Shown: positions 11,337 to 21,782, counted from the first letter of the stretch. The stretch: DNA of 64,000 nucleotides from Actinernus sp. WN-2022 (GCA_030867875.1 JAOWCC010001751.1:20048026-20112025), one strand, 5' to 3'. Numbers and translations are program-made. The notes: generated from the sequence alone by a model not told the origin.

Positions 11337-11434
11337 CTTCAGATTCTGTGTGGGAGCCTGTAGTGTATATAAGCCAATCGTTTGTTTGAATCGACTGTAG
11401 TGGATTATTATGAACGAGTTCTTCAACGTATTTC
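11337..11434 (-). CDS. RhoGEF exon 22: PH domain strands 6-7
   Basis: The acceptor is TATTTTTCTCTGCAG and the donor GTAAGT; phase 1 in and 0 out. It encodes GNTLKNSFIIIHYSRFKQ then TIGLYTLQAPTQNLK, matching the S.I.I.Y..F...GLYTLQA strands at the end of PH domains. Confidence 0.88.
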
Positions 11435-11494
11435 CTGCAGAGAAAAATAGCCAGTATATAAACACGTTGAAGGTCTAGAATCTGAATACGGTAT

Positions 11495-11660
11495 AAAGGA
11501 CTATGTCATGGTGTTGCACATGTATGGAGTCGATGTTCCATTGATTGAAACCACCCACATGTGTGCGGGGTTCGTCAGTTCATCTGAAAATCACTGAATA
11601 ACTGTGCCCGGCTCGGTCTGCGAATATAAAGACCTCTCACGTGACACAGCCTCTTTTAAT
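11495..11660. mobile_element. Decayed TTAA MITE related to 29900-30188
   Basis: AAAGGACTATGTCATGGT at the left and ACGTGACACAGCCTCTTTTAA at the right correspond to the termini of the intact copy; flanks have lost TTAA symmetry. RhoGEF intron 21. Confidence 0.55.
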
Positions 11661-11772
11661 TAACTCATCAAGCAATGATGCAACATAATGGAGAGTGCAC
11701 GCACTTCTAAAGCGTCCCGACCCTACCCTTCTGTGTACATTTGTGCTAGTATCGAATGAAGTGATGTGTTAC

Positions 11773-11824
11773 CTGCGTGTGTTGCTTCGGCGTCGATTAC
11801 AATGAAGCGATCCAGAGGAATCGG
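11773..11824 (-). CDS. RhoGEF exon 21: PH domain, middle strand
   Basis: A 52-nt exon with acceptor TACTGATATCCCCAG and donor GTAACA; phase 0 in and 1 out. It encodes PIPLDRFIVIDAEATHA. The PIPLDR motif is typical of this PH subfamily. Its incoming phase 0 does not match the phase 1 end of exon 20, so at least one exon is missing between them. Confidence 0.8.
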
Positions 11825-11884
11825 CTGGGGATATCAGTAAGAACAGTGAGTTAAATTCTTCCCAACACAAGAACGAGTATGGAC

Positions 11885-12360
11885 ACTTAAAGTGCATATC
11901 AGCCCATATTTTTTATCATTAAAATCAATTCTCCATCAAGTAAATAGTTGAATTGTAAAATAATTCTTAATTTGAGTGCTGCGTCTGAGTTATAGAGGTT
12001 TCTATTTCCAATATGCTAATTATGTGACGACATGTGACGACATGTGAGGCCAACAAAAGGTCAGTTCTTTCTCCTTGTGAATAAAACTATTTCTGATTTA
12101 TACAAAATATTTGGTAAAATCGCTGATATAAGGCCAAAATATTACATGGATGTTTAGAAAAATATGTATATTTCTGCCAGCACATTTTTGTATAATAAAC
12201 GAGTCCTCGCATGTCGTCTCATATTTAGCATATCGGAAATAGAAACCTCTATAACTCATAGACGCAGCACTCAAATTAATATTTTTTTACAATTCAACTA
12301 TTTACGTGATGGAGAATCGATTTTAATGATACAAAATTTGGGCTCATTGAGGCCTGGCTT
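11885..12360. mobile_element. Long-TIR MITE family L, copy 2
   Basis: Left arm ATCATTAAAATCAATTCTCC and right arm the inverse; inner arms share AGAGGTTTCTATTTCC and GCTAATTATG. RhoGEF intron 20, just beyond exon 21. Confidence 0.75.
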
Positions 12361-12379
12361 ATTTAACGGAAAATATACT

Positions 12380-13258
12380 TACCGTAAATAAATGTTTCTA
12401 ACAGGAACAACAGTTTAAACAAAATCTAATCACACCATAATACTAATACCACTTCCTTAAATCTCGTATCACGTGATCGATGACGTCATAATTAGAGAAC
12501 ATTACTTAAGTGAAATGCGGTTGCGACGATAACATATGAATAGAAAGTAACCCTGGTGAAATATTCCTCTTCCATCAATGTTTTAGACCATGCTTAGAAA
12601 ACATGATAAGGAGAAATCAAGGGTACAAAAAACTTAACCACATCCACTCATTATCCTTACTGTTTCTGTTAAACTCGAAGTCGCGTTTTTGATTTACTGA
12701 TTTTGTGGTTAAGTCACCTGACACGTTTTACTGCACATAAACCACTTAAGGGAATAAAGAATGACGATCTCTCTTATCGTGAGAAACTTGGCGCACTTAC
12801 CGTTGTCGGCTGTGCTCAAATAAAGAAAACAGTTTTTACCCGAAATTTGATCCCTGCACCAGGCTTTAACATGCTTGAGCTGTTTGCAATGGCATGTTCA
12901 TAACAAACCAGCTGAATAGTGCTTGATTTTCAAATAGACGGTCAGCCAACACGCACTCCTCCCTAATGACAGGAATCGCTCAATAGATCTCTTACACCTA
13001 ACCCGAACCATAAAAAGTACTACTTCGAAAACAAATACGAGGGTTTAGGGCTAGGGATTCAGGGTTCACAGTTTTTTTATGGATTCCACACCCATAACCT
13101 TCTGTTATCAAAGCCACGTGATAACCACTATACTAAGCGAACATCCACCCTAACCATAACCTTCTGTCATCGAAGCCAACGTGATAAAATTCAGCAACTT
13201 ATAACCATTTTCAAGTTCAGGGTTCAATTAGTAAATCGATAAAAAGTAGGATTCCGAT
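12380..13258. other. Intronic sequence; no exon found
   Basis: Searched on the minus strand for the missing PH exon (phase 1 in, 0 out). A strong-looking donor at 12802 (AACG|GTAAGT) has no good coding exon behind it. Near-duplicate phrases (CCATAACCTTCTGT) at 13092 and 13156. Confidence 0.5.
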
Positions 13259-13358
13259 NNNNNNNNNNNNNNNNNNNNNNNNNNNNNNNNNNNNNNNNNN
13301 NNNNNNNNNNNNNNNNNNNNNNNNNNNNNNNNNNNNNNNNNNNNNNNNNNNNNNNNNN
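13259..13358. other. Assembly gap (100 N) in the RhoGEF PH-domain intron
   Basis: A run of exactly 100 N, the usual placeholder for a gap of unknown size. It lies between exon 20 (14734) and exon 21 (11824), where the PH coding sequence is missing one exon with length of the form 3n+2. Confidence 0.95.
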
Positions 13359-13411
13359 TAAATTAACGCGAATTTTTCGATAAGCATCTTGCTTTATTTA
13401 CTGCGATTTTC

Positions 13412-13800
13412 ATAATTCTGCAAACTCGCACTTTACATTTCTGAACGCCAAACTGCGTTTTGGCTTCCGTCAATAAAACCTTCCAAGACAAGTGCACGGA
13501 TGTTTCTAAGTTTTTTTAAAGCCGAAAATTTGGGTTTGAAGCCAGAAGAAGTGAGCTATCCTCTCAGGGAGACAGAGGAGTATCAAGATCAATCAAAAGA
13601 CATTTTGAACTCGATTTTAAACGAAGACGTCCTGTCAGATAGTGACTCTGAAGAGCCAATAGAGGAGTCATGAACTAATAAGGTTTTGTAATGAAATAAA
13701 GGTGCTTTAAAATAACAATGTTGTAAAATAGCGTGCATTAAATTTACATCGACATTAATTAAGATACATTAAATTAACGCGAATTTTGTAAAATCGCGTT
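13412..13800 (+). pseudogene. 3' end of a coding remnant, probably a transposon tail
   Basis: An open plus-strand frame runs from about 13412 to TGA at 13671-13673. From ATG 13500 it is 57 codons: a Lys/Glu-rich stretch then an acidic tail (EDVLSDSDSEEPIEES). AATAAA follows 20 bp later. The phrase TAAATTAACGCGAATTT flanks it on both sides (13359 and 13770). Acidic tails with TA-rich ...AACGCG... termini recall pogo/Tigger elements, but no DDE motif is visible and the upstream part is in the N gap. Confidence 0.4.
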
Positions 13801-13964
13801 AATAAAGTGCATTGTTAATTTCCTATAATAAGGTATTTACAATAAAATACGGCTAACTGTTTTACATAGACGCCGTGCATATATAAAAAGATCTGGAATA
13901 ATAATTACAAGTGTAAAATAGATAAAATTGCACAAAGATAGTCAATCAAAAATAGTGCACAATA

Positions 13965-14490
13965 GGGGTGTGCCGCGTAGACCTCAAAACCCTGACCCTA
14001 TCACAGACCTAAAAATGCCGTTTTGAGCTCGCCCTTAGAGGAACCAGATTCTGAGGCCTGTGATCTTTAGTGAGGCTGACGGTCTTGAGGGCTATGCCAT
14101 GCTGATGAGTCCTAACAGGACAAAACAGCTGTACATGGTTGCCACTCTACGGGTAATAAGATGTGAGCATGCGTATTGGACGCTAGCTACGTCATAGCGT
14201 GTGTTGGGTAGTGCCATGCAACGTGTTTCGTTTACCATAACCTATCCAGACTTGAAGCAAAAAATCTATACCCTATCCTAGACTTGAAGCAAAAACTCTA
14301 TACCATATCCCAGATCCCGAACAGTTTTAAATTAAAATTACACTACGAAAGCCGTTTTGTTTTAATATGATATTTTAAGGTGTAATGTGGTCGGTGCCAA
14401 CGACAAGTATATCAAAATCAAAACCGTAAAAAGGATACCCTATCTCAGACCTCGGCAGCTCAAGAACCATACCCTATCCCGCGGCACATA
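13965..14490. repeat. Decayed element with CCCTATCC-type phrases
   Basis: GTGTGCCGCG near 13969 and its inverse CGCGGCACA near 14478 may be TIRs. In between, CCTATCC and GACCT phrases recur (14245, 14275, 14440, 14470). No coding potential. Confidence 0.5.
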
Positions 14491-14733
14491 GCCGTATAGG
14501 CCATAGGGGGGAGGGGGTTCAATCCCGAACCCGGTTCCGCCGCACAAATATATTACGTCATAAACAAGCATTCCCCTCCCCTCACCCCCGGGAATAATAC
14601 ATTAGATATTGTAGCGACGAACACTGGTGATAAAACAGAGACGTGAAATGAGTGCTGGAAATAAGGTTTATATGTGAGCTACAAAAAGCTATCATATATT
14701 GATCCAAAGAAGTGAAGTAACGGACAAGCGTAC

Positions 14734-14827
14734 CGTGTAGAAGCAGCGATCCTTCGTGGAGGAGCTGTCTATGGGAGCTGGTTAACAGGCCTTCACACGG
14801 CTGTTTTGCTAGGATACCTCGCAAAAA
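14734..14827 (-). CDS. RhoGEF exon 20: start of PH domain
   Basis: The acceptor is TTCTCGTTTCAG and the donor GTACGC; phase 0 in and 1 out. It encodes FLRGILAKQPCEGLLTSSHR and then QLLHEGSLLLH, which is the R.L.HEG.L.L first strand of the PH domain. The next strands (the 'YLFLF.D.LL' part) are absent from the visible sequence. Confidence 0.88.
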
Positions 14828-15430
14828 CTGAAACGAGAAAACCGTGCATATGTTGTGCAACTGTTAGTACTGCACGATGAACACACGATGTCCCCCAAGA
14901 TCATGTCATCCTCCCTTTCACCGGCTATTCGTAAACGCAGCTGTTTTATCTGCTATTGAGATGTTTTAGAGTCGTATTGGACAAAGTTACACGAGTTAGC
15001 GAATTTAAGATACGACGACTACGGACTACGGCTGGACGTGCCTAGCGGTCGACTAGAGTGCTGGGCCGAGTACGCAACGAATGGCGCGAAAATTTCAATA
15101 TTTTGGCGAGAATGAGCTGAAGCCATTGCGTTGCCGACCAAAATTTCCCACATAAGCTATGCCCAGAAACGCTGTAAACTCGAACAGAGCAATTTATTGT
15201 GTATTTTAAAGGTTAGCTATTGAAATATCCAAAAGAGTGGTGATTTGGGTACATTAAATCCGACTAAGGTACTCTGTTGTGGTGACTACGAAAAACATGC
15301 TGACTTTTTACCGTCGTGGACTCGCTACGGTGCAATGAAACCAACACACGTATCTCGTTCCAGTCCTTTATTGGTGCGCGACCGTAGCCATAAACCGTAG
15401 ACGTCGTATCTTAAAGTCCCTACTGTATCT

Positions 15431-15445
15431 CCCCCCCCCCCCCCC
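15431..15445. repeat. C15 tract followed by (CCCCCCT)n
   Basis: Fifteen C then imperfect CCCCCCT units to about 15466. RhoGEF intron 19. Confidence 0.95.
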
Positions 15446-15568
15446 TCCCCCCTCCCCCCTCCCCCAACCGTCTAATGTACACACAGCTCGCGCATGCAAA
15501 AATCCCAAAGAGTACAACAGACTCAGACGTGATACACACTGTACTGTTAACGAGGAGAATGGTTATAC

Positions 15569-15684
15569 CTCCGGTACGTATGTCTTGGGGTCGAGCTCTA
15601 CAACAGATGGCCACAACAGGCACTTCTGTAACTCTTGAAGTCTCTCATAGTTAGCCAAGGACTTCACTTTGCCTTCGAGTTCCT
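15569..15684 (-). CDS. RhoGEF exon 19: DH-PH linker
   Basis: The acceptor is TCGTGATTTGCAG and the donor GTATAA; phase 1 in and 0 out. It encodes QELEGKVKSLANYERLQELQ and then KCLLWPSVVELDPKTYVPE, a helix and the conserved WPSV.ELDP..YVPE linker leading into the PH domain. Confidence 0.88.
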
Positions 15685-15791
15685 CTGCAAATCACGACAG
15701 TACATTGATAAAAAATATGGAATGATCCATTCGATATGTGGGTGAAAACAGAAAAGACGATGTGAGTGTTGGTGTGTGACGTCATACTTAC

Positions 15792-15873
15792 GGATGGACA
15801 GCTCTACGGACTTGATTACTGATGACAATGATCTATGCTGGTCATCGCCTTCGGAAGTGCGCTTTCGAATATT
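15792..15873 (-). CDS. RhoGEF exon 18: end of DH domain
   Basis: The acceptor is TTTCTTTTTCTCAG and the donor GTAAGT; phase 0 in and 1 out. It encodes NIRKRTSEGDDQHRSLSSVI then KSVELSI, matching the last DH helix, which in relatives follows LLLK as 'LRKT...'. Confidence 0.9.
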
Positions 15874-15965
15874 CTGAGAAAAAGAAAGGAAACCAGTTGA
15901 AGTTAGCTCCGACCCTTCATCGCCTGGTCCATAGCAGATATTTTTCACCAAGAAAAATGAGATAA

Positions 15966-16235
15966 TACACCTATCAATGTTAAGCCCGAGGGGACGGGGC
16001 AAGGGGTGGGGATTTGACATTTTCTCCACCAAAAACGTCAAATTCCCCACCCTTGGTAAAAAAATATCAAAATTCCCCCCACCCCACTGCCCTGCCTTCC
16101 TTGTGTTTCCTATAAATGACCCCACCCTGGGTCAGGCAGCGTATGTCAAAATCTTCACTCTCTGGGTAGCCCTGTTTGTCAAATGTTTACCCCTTGCCCA
16201 CCCCCCTCCTCGGGCTTAACATTGATAGGTACGCA
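15966..16235. mobile_element. TWA-flanked MITE, copy A (PIF/Harbinger-like)
   Basis: TIR ACCTATCAATGTTAAGCCCG at both ends, TAA at 15963-15965 and 16236-16238. The interior has palindromic GTGGGG / CCCCAC tracts. Lies in RhoGEF intron 17. Three relatives in the window. Confidence 0.85.
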
Positions 16236-16287
16236 TAAGTAAAAACATCCAGTATGACCATGTGTTCATGGCTCTTTTCGTGTTTAC

Positions 16288-16383
16288 CTTGAGTAAGAGC
16301 GGGTACTTGGTGAGATGTTGTAGTGGCGCTACTAACAGGTCTGTTAGTTGAAGTCTATTACACCTTGGGTCGGATTCACACGA
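16288..16383 (-). CDS. RhoGEF exon 17: DH domain catalytic helix (CR3)
   Basis: The exon has 32 codons, phase 0 at both ends, acceptor TTGTTGTGTTTAG and donor GTAAAC. It encodes SCESDPRCNRLQLTDLLVAP followed by LQHLTKYPLLLK. The L.L.DLL..P.Q.LTKYPLLLK motif is the DH signature helix that contacts Rho-family GTPases. This exon alone identifies the family. Confidence 0.97.
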
Positions 16384-16660
16384 CTAAACACAACAACAAA
16401 ACATTATATGATTACTAGGGCAGGTCATCCTTTTCGCTTATCTGGTGAAAAATGGTTTTATGGCATTTTCTTAAGACAAACCGCTCACCCAATCCACAAA
16501 GTGTATTTGTAGTGTGTGCACAGAAGTACTAAGTAGTATAGTAGGGACAATAATAACACCCATTCACGGGATCTAATACTGTGATTTCAAAGGCAAACAT
16601 TTAGTGAGATTCGCCAGTGGATTGATCTGAACCCGAATTGCACAATGTCTCATATTTTAC

Positions 16661-16771
16661 CTTAACGAATTCCTGGAAATCCTCAGACTTCTTGCAATGG
16701 TCTATGTATCCCAGGACTTTAGAATAGTTAAGGCAGTACTCTTGGTATTGAGGGTGAACTCTCCAGCCAAA
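16661..16771 (-). CDS. RhoGEF exon 16: DH domain (CR2 region)
   Basis: The exon has 37 codons, phase 0 at both ends, acceptor TTCCTGTATCATGTAG and donor GTAAAA. It encodes FGWRVHPQYQEYCLNYSKV and continues LGYIDHCKKSEDFQEFVK. The F..Y..YC.NY pattern is typical of this part of DH domains. Confidence 0.9.
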
Positions 16772-16885
16772 CTACATGATACAGGAAGAACAAGCACTCG
16801 TACTGTCATTAAGGGTCGGTATGAGAAGACAATAAGGATGTTCAAAGCACAAATCTGAAAAAACGTTTCCGCTTAGCATTGACCT

Positions 16886-16969
16886 CATTAATAAATACAT
16901 CAAAACGAGGCCACATTAATAAATGCATCAAAACGAGGCCACATTAATAAATGCATCAAAACGAGGCCA
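16886..16969. repeat. 28-bp tandem repeat, three units
   Basis: Unit CATTAATAAATGCATCAAAA plus CGAGGCCA. RhoGEF intron 15. Confidence 0.9.
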
Positions 16970-17222
16970 GTCGTCCCAGCTTGTGACAGGAATAGCGATA
17001 ATTCGTGTTGATAAACATTACGATTGTTATGCTAATGTGCCAATCATGATTTCAAAAGGCCGCTTTGTGTCAGGAACCAATGGATCTCTGGTTGGCACAT
17101 TAATGACAATGGATGACGTGCAGTAAGTATTGCTATAGAAACATTCTACAGGCGATGGCGGAAAATATCGTTAATTTCCTTATGACACAAAAGAACACAA
17201 CAGTGCAGTATGAAAGATACTA

Positions 17223-17572
17223 GGGACTTTAAGCAACCACGACGGCAACGTCTACGACGACGCATAAAACAATAACCTTAATTATAAAATACAATAGCTG
17301 CACGTGAACATGCACGTATCGCCTACATTTCCACCGTTCTCTGCAAAAACCCCAAATTGACGTTTTAAAGAGAACGCGAGCGTAAGAAAGTAAATCAATC
17401 CCTTTTTCGTTCGGCGTGAACGGAACTCTATACTCATCATATGTTTCGAAAATCTGGTTGTGAAAAACAATTCAAGGCGAACAAGGGAAATAGTAGATAC
17501 CACATTTCTGGAGAAAACGCTTTTCTACGTCCCGTCGTCATTGCCGTCGCCGTCCTGGTTGCTTAAACTCCC
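17223..17572. mobile_element. TA-flanked MITE family G, copy 1
   Basis: TIR GGGACTTTAAGCAACC and the inverse GGTTGCTTAAACTCCC; TA on both sides (17221-17222, 17573-17574). Interior shared with the tandem pair at 49476-50182. TA duplication suggests Tc1/mariner-type mobilisation. RhoGEF intron 15. Confidence 0.85.
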
Positions 17573-17696
17573 TACTAAGACGTTTCTGAGCTACTACAAT
17601 TTTGCGATCTTTGGGACAACTGGCCTCGCTCTGATACCATTGTTACCAGACTTCTTCCCGCGCGGCCATGAGATATGAATAAGTTAAGGTGCATAC

Positions 17697-17798
17697 CTCA
17701 GTGAATGCTGCCACGACTGCGGCAGTGCTGCCAAACTGCGTGATGGACATTTCCCCTTTGAACACAAGTAGAAGGTCTACCGCGAATTTGGCGCTCAC
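17697..17798 (-). CDS. RhoGEF exon 15: DH domain
   Basis: The exon has 34 codons, phase 0 at both ends, acceptor TTCCTTTCTTCAG and donor GTATGC. It encodes VSAKFAVDLLLVFKGEMS and continues ITQFGSTAAVVAAFTE, helical DH core between CR1 and CR2. Confidence 0.85.
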
Positions 17799-17884
17799 CT
17801 GAAGAAAGGAAGGTGATTGGCTGTTAATGCTGTGACGTATGCAACGAACTTTGTTAACAAAGTTCATCGAACATCGATAGGCCA

Positions 17885-18175
17885 GGCCCTTTGCAGCTAA
17901 CAGTCATGTGCTGATATAATACTTCATTAACGAATGAATTGAACTCGTGATCCCCATGGGAAAAGCATTGCCATGGATGCTGGAGAGCAAGCTCTCTTCA
18001 AAAACGCAGTTTCAGAAAGATCGACAATCGATTGGAGGTGGAAAATAGCATTTACAAACAGGTTTTGCTAATAACAATACCGATCTCGTACAAGACCTTT
18101 AATGAAATAAAGTCAGATATTATTTGCTCTCCAGTACAACCACGTGATTTGTTAGCTGCAAAGGGCCTATTAACA
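17885..18175. repeat. Dispersed repeat R, copy 1 (second at 60905-61155)
   Basis: About 270 bp shared in the same orientation, for example GAAAGATCGACAATCGATTG, AACAGGTTTTGCTAATAAC and TCCAGTACAACCACGTGAT. No terminal structure seen. 18180-18640 adds GTTTCAACATC-rich low-complexity sequence. Confidence 0.75.
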
Positions 18176-18786
18176 GTCGAACGTTATTCAGCTGGTAATG
18201 TTGGATGCTCGACTAAATACTCGGTCATATGGTTTCAACATCAATTCGAAATCGGTTCAACATTTGGTGAAGGATGTTGAAAGCATGCGTGTCAAATCAT
18301 ATAGTTTCAACATCGATCAACATTCCGAGAACAAAAGGTTTCAGCATCTGTCCAATATTCTAATTGACTTCTATTGTTCTCGGAAATGTTTTCAGGCCAT
18401 GTCATCGGTTTCGACATTGGTTTCCACAAATGTTGTACCAATGTTGTACCGTGTACCGATGTTGTACCGATGTCGGAGATGTTGAAACCGTTTGACCGAG
18501 GTTTAAAAGTCATTTTACCGTCATTCCAGATATGCCAAACGTTAGGGGTCATACTACTCACATTCCAGACATGCCATTCCTGTAATCGGGATGAACCACT
18601 TATATTCCAAAAATATTGAAACCGTTTTATCGAGGTTTACCTCTAATCCATCGTTAACGATCACTTCCCAAGCGTTGTTTAGGAGTTATTTTCAAGCTCC
18701 GTATTTGCAAATATGATGTTGAAATGCCACAATTAGAAATAATGCCCCGCTCATTTCATCACGAGATAACAGTTAATGAATCTTAC

Positions 18787-19047
18787 CTCACAGAGTCCTT
18801 CCAAGTTACAGAATATCTTAGTGGTATCCACATTCTGTAGGTGTCCTATTTGCTGTACAAGTCTTAGTGGCTCAAGGAACACCTCTTTTAGGACCAAGAC
18901 ATGATCCATGAGGTACACCACTTCACTGTGAAATAATTCCCATAATGCCTCGCGTCGTTTTGTTTCCTGATCTGATAGGCTGCTTACACCATCTGATAGA
19001 GGTCGCCGCAGTGAACCATGGGAGTTGGCCATCAGCTGTGTCAGTGG
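18787..19047 (-). CDS. RhoGEF exon 14: start of DH domain (CR1)
   Basis: It ends before GTAAGA, phase 0. The 5' boundary is uncertain: acceptors at 19048 (CAGGACAG) or 19036 (ACACAG) both give phase 0. It encodes SSLSDQETKRREALWELFHS, then EVVYLMDHVLVLKEVFLEPL and a stretch ending IFCNLEGLCE. The REALWELFHSE.YL motif is conserved region 1 of Dbl-homology domains, with the conserved Glu that contacts the Rho switch. Confidence 0.9.
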
Positions 19048-19316
19048 CTGTCCTGATTGGTTAAAATGGCATCCACGTTTGGTGACAAACCAATCATGAT
19101 CAAGTACTCACACATTTGTTTATTAACATCGTAGCTTTTAGCTAAATGTAATTATACATAGAATCGCATCGCACAAGTGCATTTGCAAAATCAGACGCTG
19201 ATTGGCTGAGATGAGGAGTGGTGAGTCAGAGTGGATACGATAAGCTATTTATAACTTATCAAAACATCAACAAAAGTACTATAAATCATCAAGTAATTCA
19301 TCCGACTATGCGATTC

Positions 19317-19420
19317 AAGGAAAATCACATGCCCGACTCGGTAATTCCACGGAAAATTGCACTCGAAAAACCGATATCGGTTTTCCCGTGCAATTTAACG
19401 TGGAGCATGTGATTTTCCTG
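19317..19420. repeat. 104-bp hairpin (fold-back)
   Basis: AGGAAAATCACATGC pairs with GCATGTGATTTTCCT; imperfect inner pairing of the two ...TTGCAC/GTGCAA... segments with CCGATATCGG at the centre. RhoGEF intron 13. Confidence 0.75.
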
Positions 19421-19664
19421 TAATAATAATAACAAAATCCCCCCATTCCAATAACTAGTCTCTACGCATGCGTATATCCACGAGTTAAATCGCTAACCAA
19501 ATAACGAAAAAATATTACAAAACAACAAAATAGTATAAATATTGCCAATAATTTTCATGCTAGTTATACGTATATGGCGGAGAATTCACTTCGTCCAGTT
19601 GAATAAGTTCAGTCCCTTGTGTTAGTGTTAGAAAAGCTCACCCTATTGAAGCATTTCAACTCAC

Positions 19665-19772
19665 TTTGTATTCCCCCAGTTCATGTTCGATGATTGGTTG
19701 TGGGCTCTCTCGTAAACGCGCCAGTAATTCTTTGAAGTCTTCGAACTGTCGGCCTTTCTCCTTGCCGTATAT
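19665..19772 (-). CDS. RhoGEF exon 13: segment before the DH domain
   Basis: The exon has 36 codons, phase 0 at both ends, acceptor TTTTTTATCATCAAG and donor GTGAGT. It encodes IYGKEKGRQFEDFKELLARL and then RESPQPIIEHELGEYK, likely a helix followed by a loop. The unbroken reading frame and phases tie it to exons 12 and 14. Confidence 0.8.
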
Positions 19773-20463
19773 CTTGATGATAAAAAAGCATGATGACATG
19801 TTAACGACTAGACTTGCCACACGTCAACCACTTTTTTTCCCGAGCGACTGTCGAACGAAGCGAGCGTTCATCCACTTCACTTTCGGTGACAGGCGAGAGA
19901 CCAAGTCGCGAGTGGTCCAGCGCCAACCCAAATCGCAAAACAAGTGGACGGAGGACGTTGAGAAAGTCTAGTTAACGACTTGCAATCAATTCTGATAAAG
20001 GTGAATAATCTAAAGGTGCATGGGATAACCTCCACCCTATTTCCAAGGAACTCGAAGTTATTTTCCTTTATGCCACGTAAGTGTGCGTGTTTAGTCTAAT
20101 AATAATAATAGTAATGTCTTTATTTCAATTTGTTAAGATGCATTACATATTTTACAATAGATTAAAAAAAAAACTATGTACATTAAAAATACCTACTTTA
20201 GAGAGAGTTAGAAATACCTACTATAAAACATCTTAAATTCCCAGTTCATGATTAAAAATAATCCTATTTACAAATGTGTTTTTGAAACGATCAGTATTTA
20301 TGACAGGTTTTATTACACTCTTTTTCCGCAGACTTGTTGTAGTGCGCTTAATCCTAGGAAGAATACTTCGTAGAGGATGGTTGTACATATTCTTTACTTT
20401 CTTGAAAAGTCTTACATCATATTTACTTAACATACTAACTATACTGATTGGTTCAGATAAATA

Positions 20464-20550
20464 GTTTCTTTTATAACATCTGTTTATAAAGCATTTCTTT
20501 TATAACATCTGTCTATAAAGCATTTCGTTTATAACATCTGTCTATAAAGT
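20464..20550. repeat. 31-bp tandem repeat, three units
   Basis: Unit contains TTTTATAACATCTGTCTAT and AAAGCATTTC. RhoGEF intron 12. Confidence 0.85.
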
Positions 20551-20683
20551 CTGAATTTAGAACTTAGAAAACCCCTGTTACTATATAATTATTCTAAATA
20601 GACAATACAGAAGCAACAAACTTACTTTCGTTCAAAACTCACGGTCCACATAACCCAAAGTCGGCTGCGTTTCCAGCGTGGTC

Positions 20684-20754
20684 GTCCTGGTGGTGTAGTG
20701 GTTAACGCATCGGACTAGTGTACCGAGGCCGTGGGTTCGAATCCCACTCAGGGC
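20684..20754 (+). tRNA. tRNA-Thr (AGT)-like gene, possibly a tRNA pseudogene
   Basis: A full cloverleaf can be drawn: 7-bp acceptor stem with two G-T wobbles, 4-bp D stem with loop AGTGGTTA, anticodon stem 27-31/39-43 with an A-A mismatch at 31-39, loop CTAGTGT giving anticodon AGT, 4-nt variable loop, perfect 5-bp T stem with loop TTCGAAT. A box TGGTGTAGTGG and B box GGTTCGAATCC match consensus; a TTTT terminator follows within 12 nt. No intron. The body resembles tRNA-Glu rather than tRNA-Thr, position 37 is G, and one anticodon-stem pair is broken, so function is uncertain. It lies antisense inside RhoGEF intron 12. Confidence 0.6.
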
Positions 20755-20784
20755 TTATATATTTTCTCTTTCACCTAAATTCTG

Positions 20785-20786
<2 letters not shown>

Positions 20787-20818
<32 letters not shown>
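20787..20818. repeat. (TA)n microsatellite
   Basis: About 15 TA dinucleotides, 30 bp after the tRNA-like gene. Confidence 0.95.
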
Positions 20819-20820
<2 letters not shown>

Positions 20821-20913
20821 AATAGTTACGATAATGGCGTAGAGGAAACACTAGTGAATGATAGAGCTCTAAAATAACGATGTCCTGTATAGCGAATGTT
20901 GAGAGTAACTCAC

Positions 20914-20966
20914 CATCTTTTTGTTTCTTCGGAGCAGTGACCATCGTGATCTCTTTTCAGGGTCAA
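20914..20966 (-). CDS. RhoGEF exon 12
   Basis: A 53-nt exon with acceptor CTTTTCATTTCAG and donor GTGAGT; phase 1 in and 0 out. It encodes VDPEKRSRWSLLRRNKKM, strongly basic; from memory similar RWSLLRR segments precede the DH domain in relatives. Function unknown. Confidence 0.8.
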
Positions 20967-21046
20967 CTGAAATGAAAAGACGTCATTTGGTAATTCTTTA
21001 CATAGCTTTTAATATTGTTGCGTGCAATTGCAATATGCATCAGTAA

Positions 21047-21633
21047 TACACCTATCAGCGGCAATCCCCTTTGGGGGGGGGGGGGGGGGTATGGACCCGG
21101 GCTGACAATGATTATCATGGTGACTTTATGGGGAATTTGCTGAAGAATCTTTCCCAGGGGGGCGGGAAAATATGGGGATTTGTATATTCGAACCTTACCC
21201 CACGGAGATTACAGGAAACTTGTATAAACGTCACAAAGTAGCCTTCTTTCCCGGTCGCCTTGCTGTATTTCAACCTAAGCTGGGCAACTGTCCTTGCTCA
21301 TATGTTGCTCAGAAGGATTAAGGAAGTCTGGAGCATGGGGAGACATGTCAAATGTCACCAAAATATCAGTGGGCTCATATCTTTCATGCAAGCTATCTCC
21401 AGTCTACCGAGCGGCCGAAAAAGATATTAAGCAACATTTTGTGCCAATACTCTTGATTCGTTCTCGAAAAGAAAATTAACCTGAATATTTTGTGCCTCAG
21501 GGGGGAGGGGCTATTTCCTATCTTTTACTGGTCATCTTCCCCTAGAGGGTGGGAGAAATCACAATGTTTGCAAAGGATCTTTGACAAAGTCCGGGATCCC
21601 CCCCCCCAAAGGGGATGGACGCTGATAGGAGCA
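21047..21633. mobile_element. TWA-flanked MITE, copy C, with G17 tract
   Basis: TIR CACCTATCAGCGGC...ATCCCCTTTGGGG at the left and the inverse at the right, TAA at 21044-21046. The right flank no longer shows TAA and instead runs into a 19-bp tandem repeat (AGGAGCATGCAGGCACTAA, 21628-21680). RhoGEF intron 11. Confidence 0.8.
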
Positions 21634-21782
21634 TGCAGGCACTAAGGAGCATGCAGGCACTAAGGAGCATGCAGGCACGTGACTGTATCCTGCAAAGCGC
21701 CTATTGCAATATGCTTAAAGCACACAGTTTAAGGAGCATGCAGGTCGATGAACATGGCTGGCAGACTCAGATCATCACTCAC

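Noticed and set aside
12780..12880. Strong-looking donor (AACG then GTAAGT) as the missing PH exon
   Set aside because: The frame behind it has no PH-like residues and no acceptor giving phase 1 in and 0 out.
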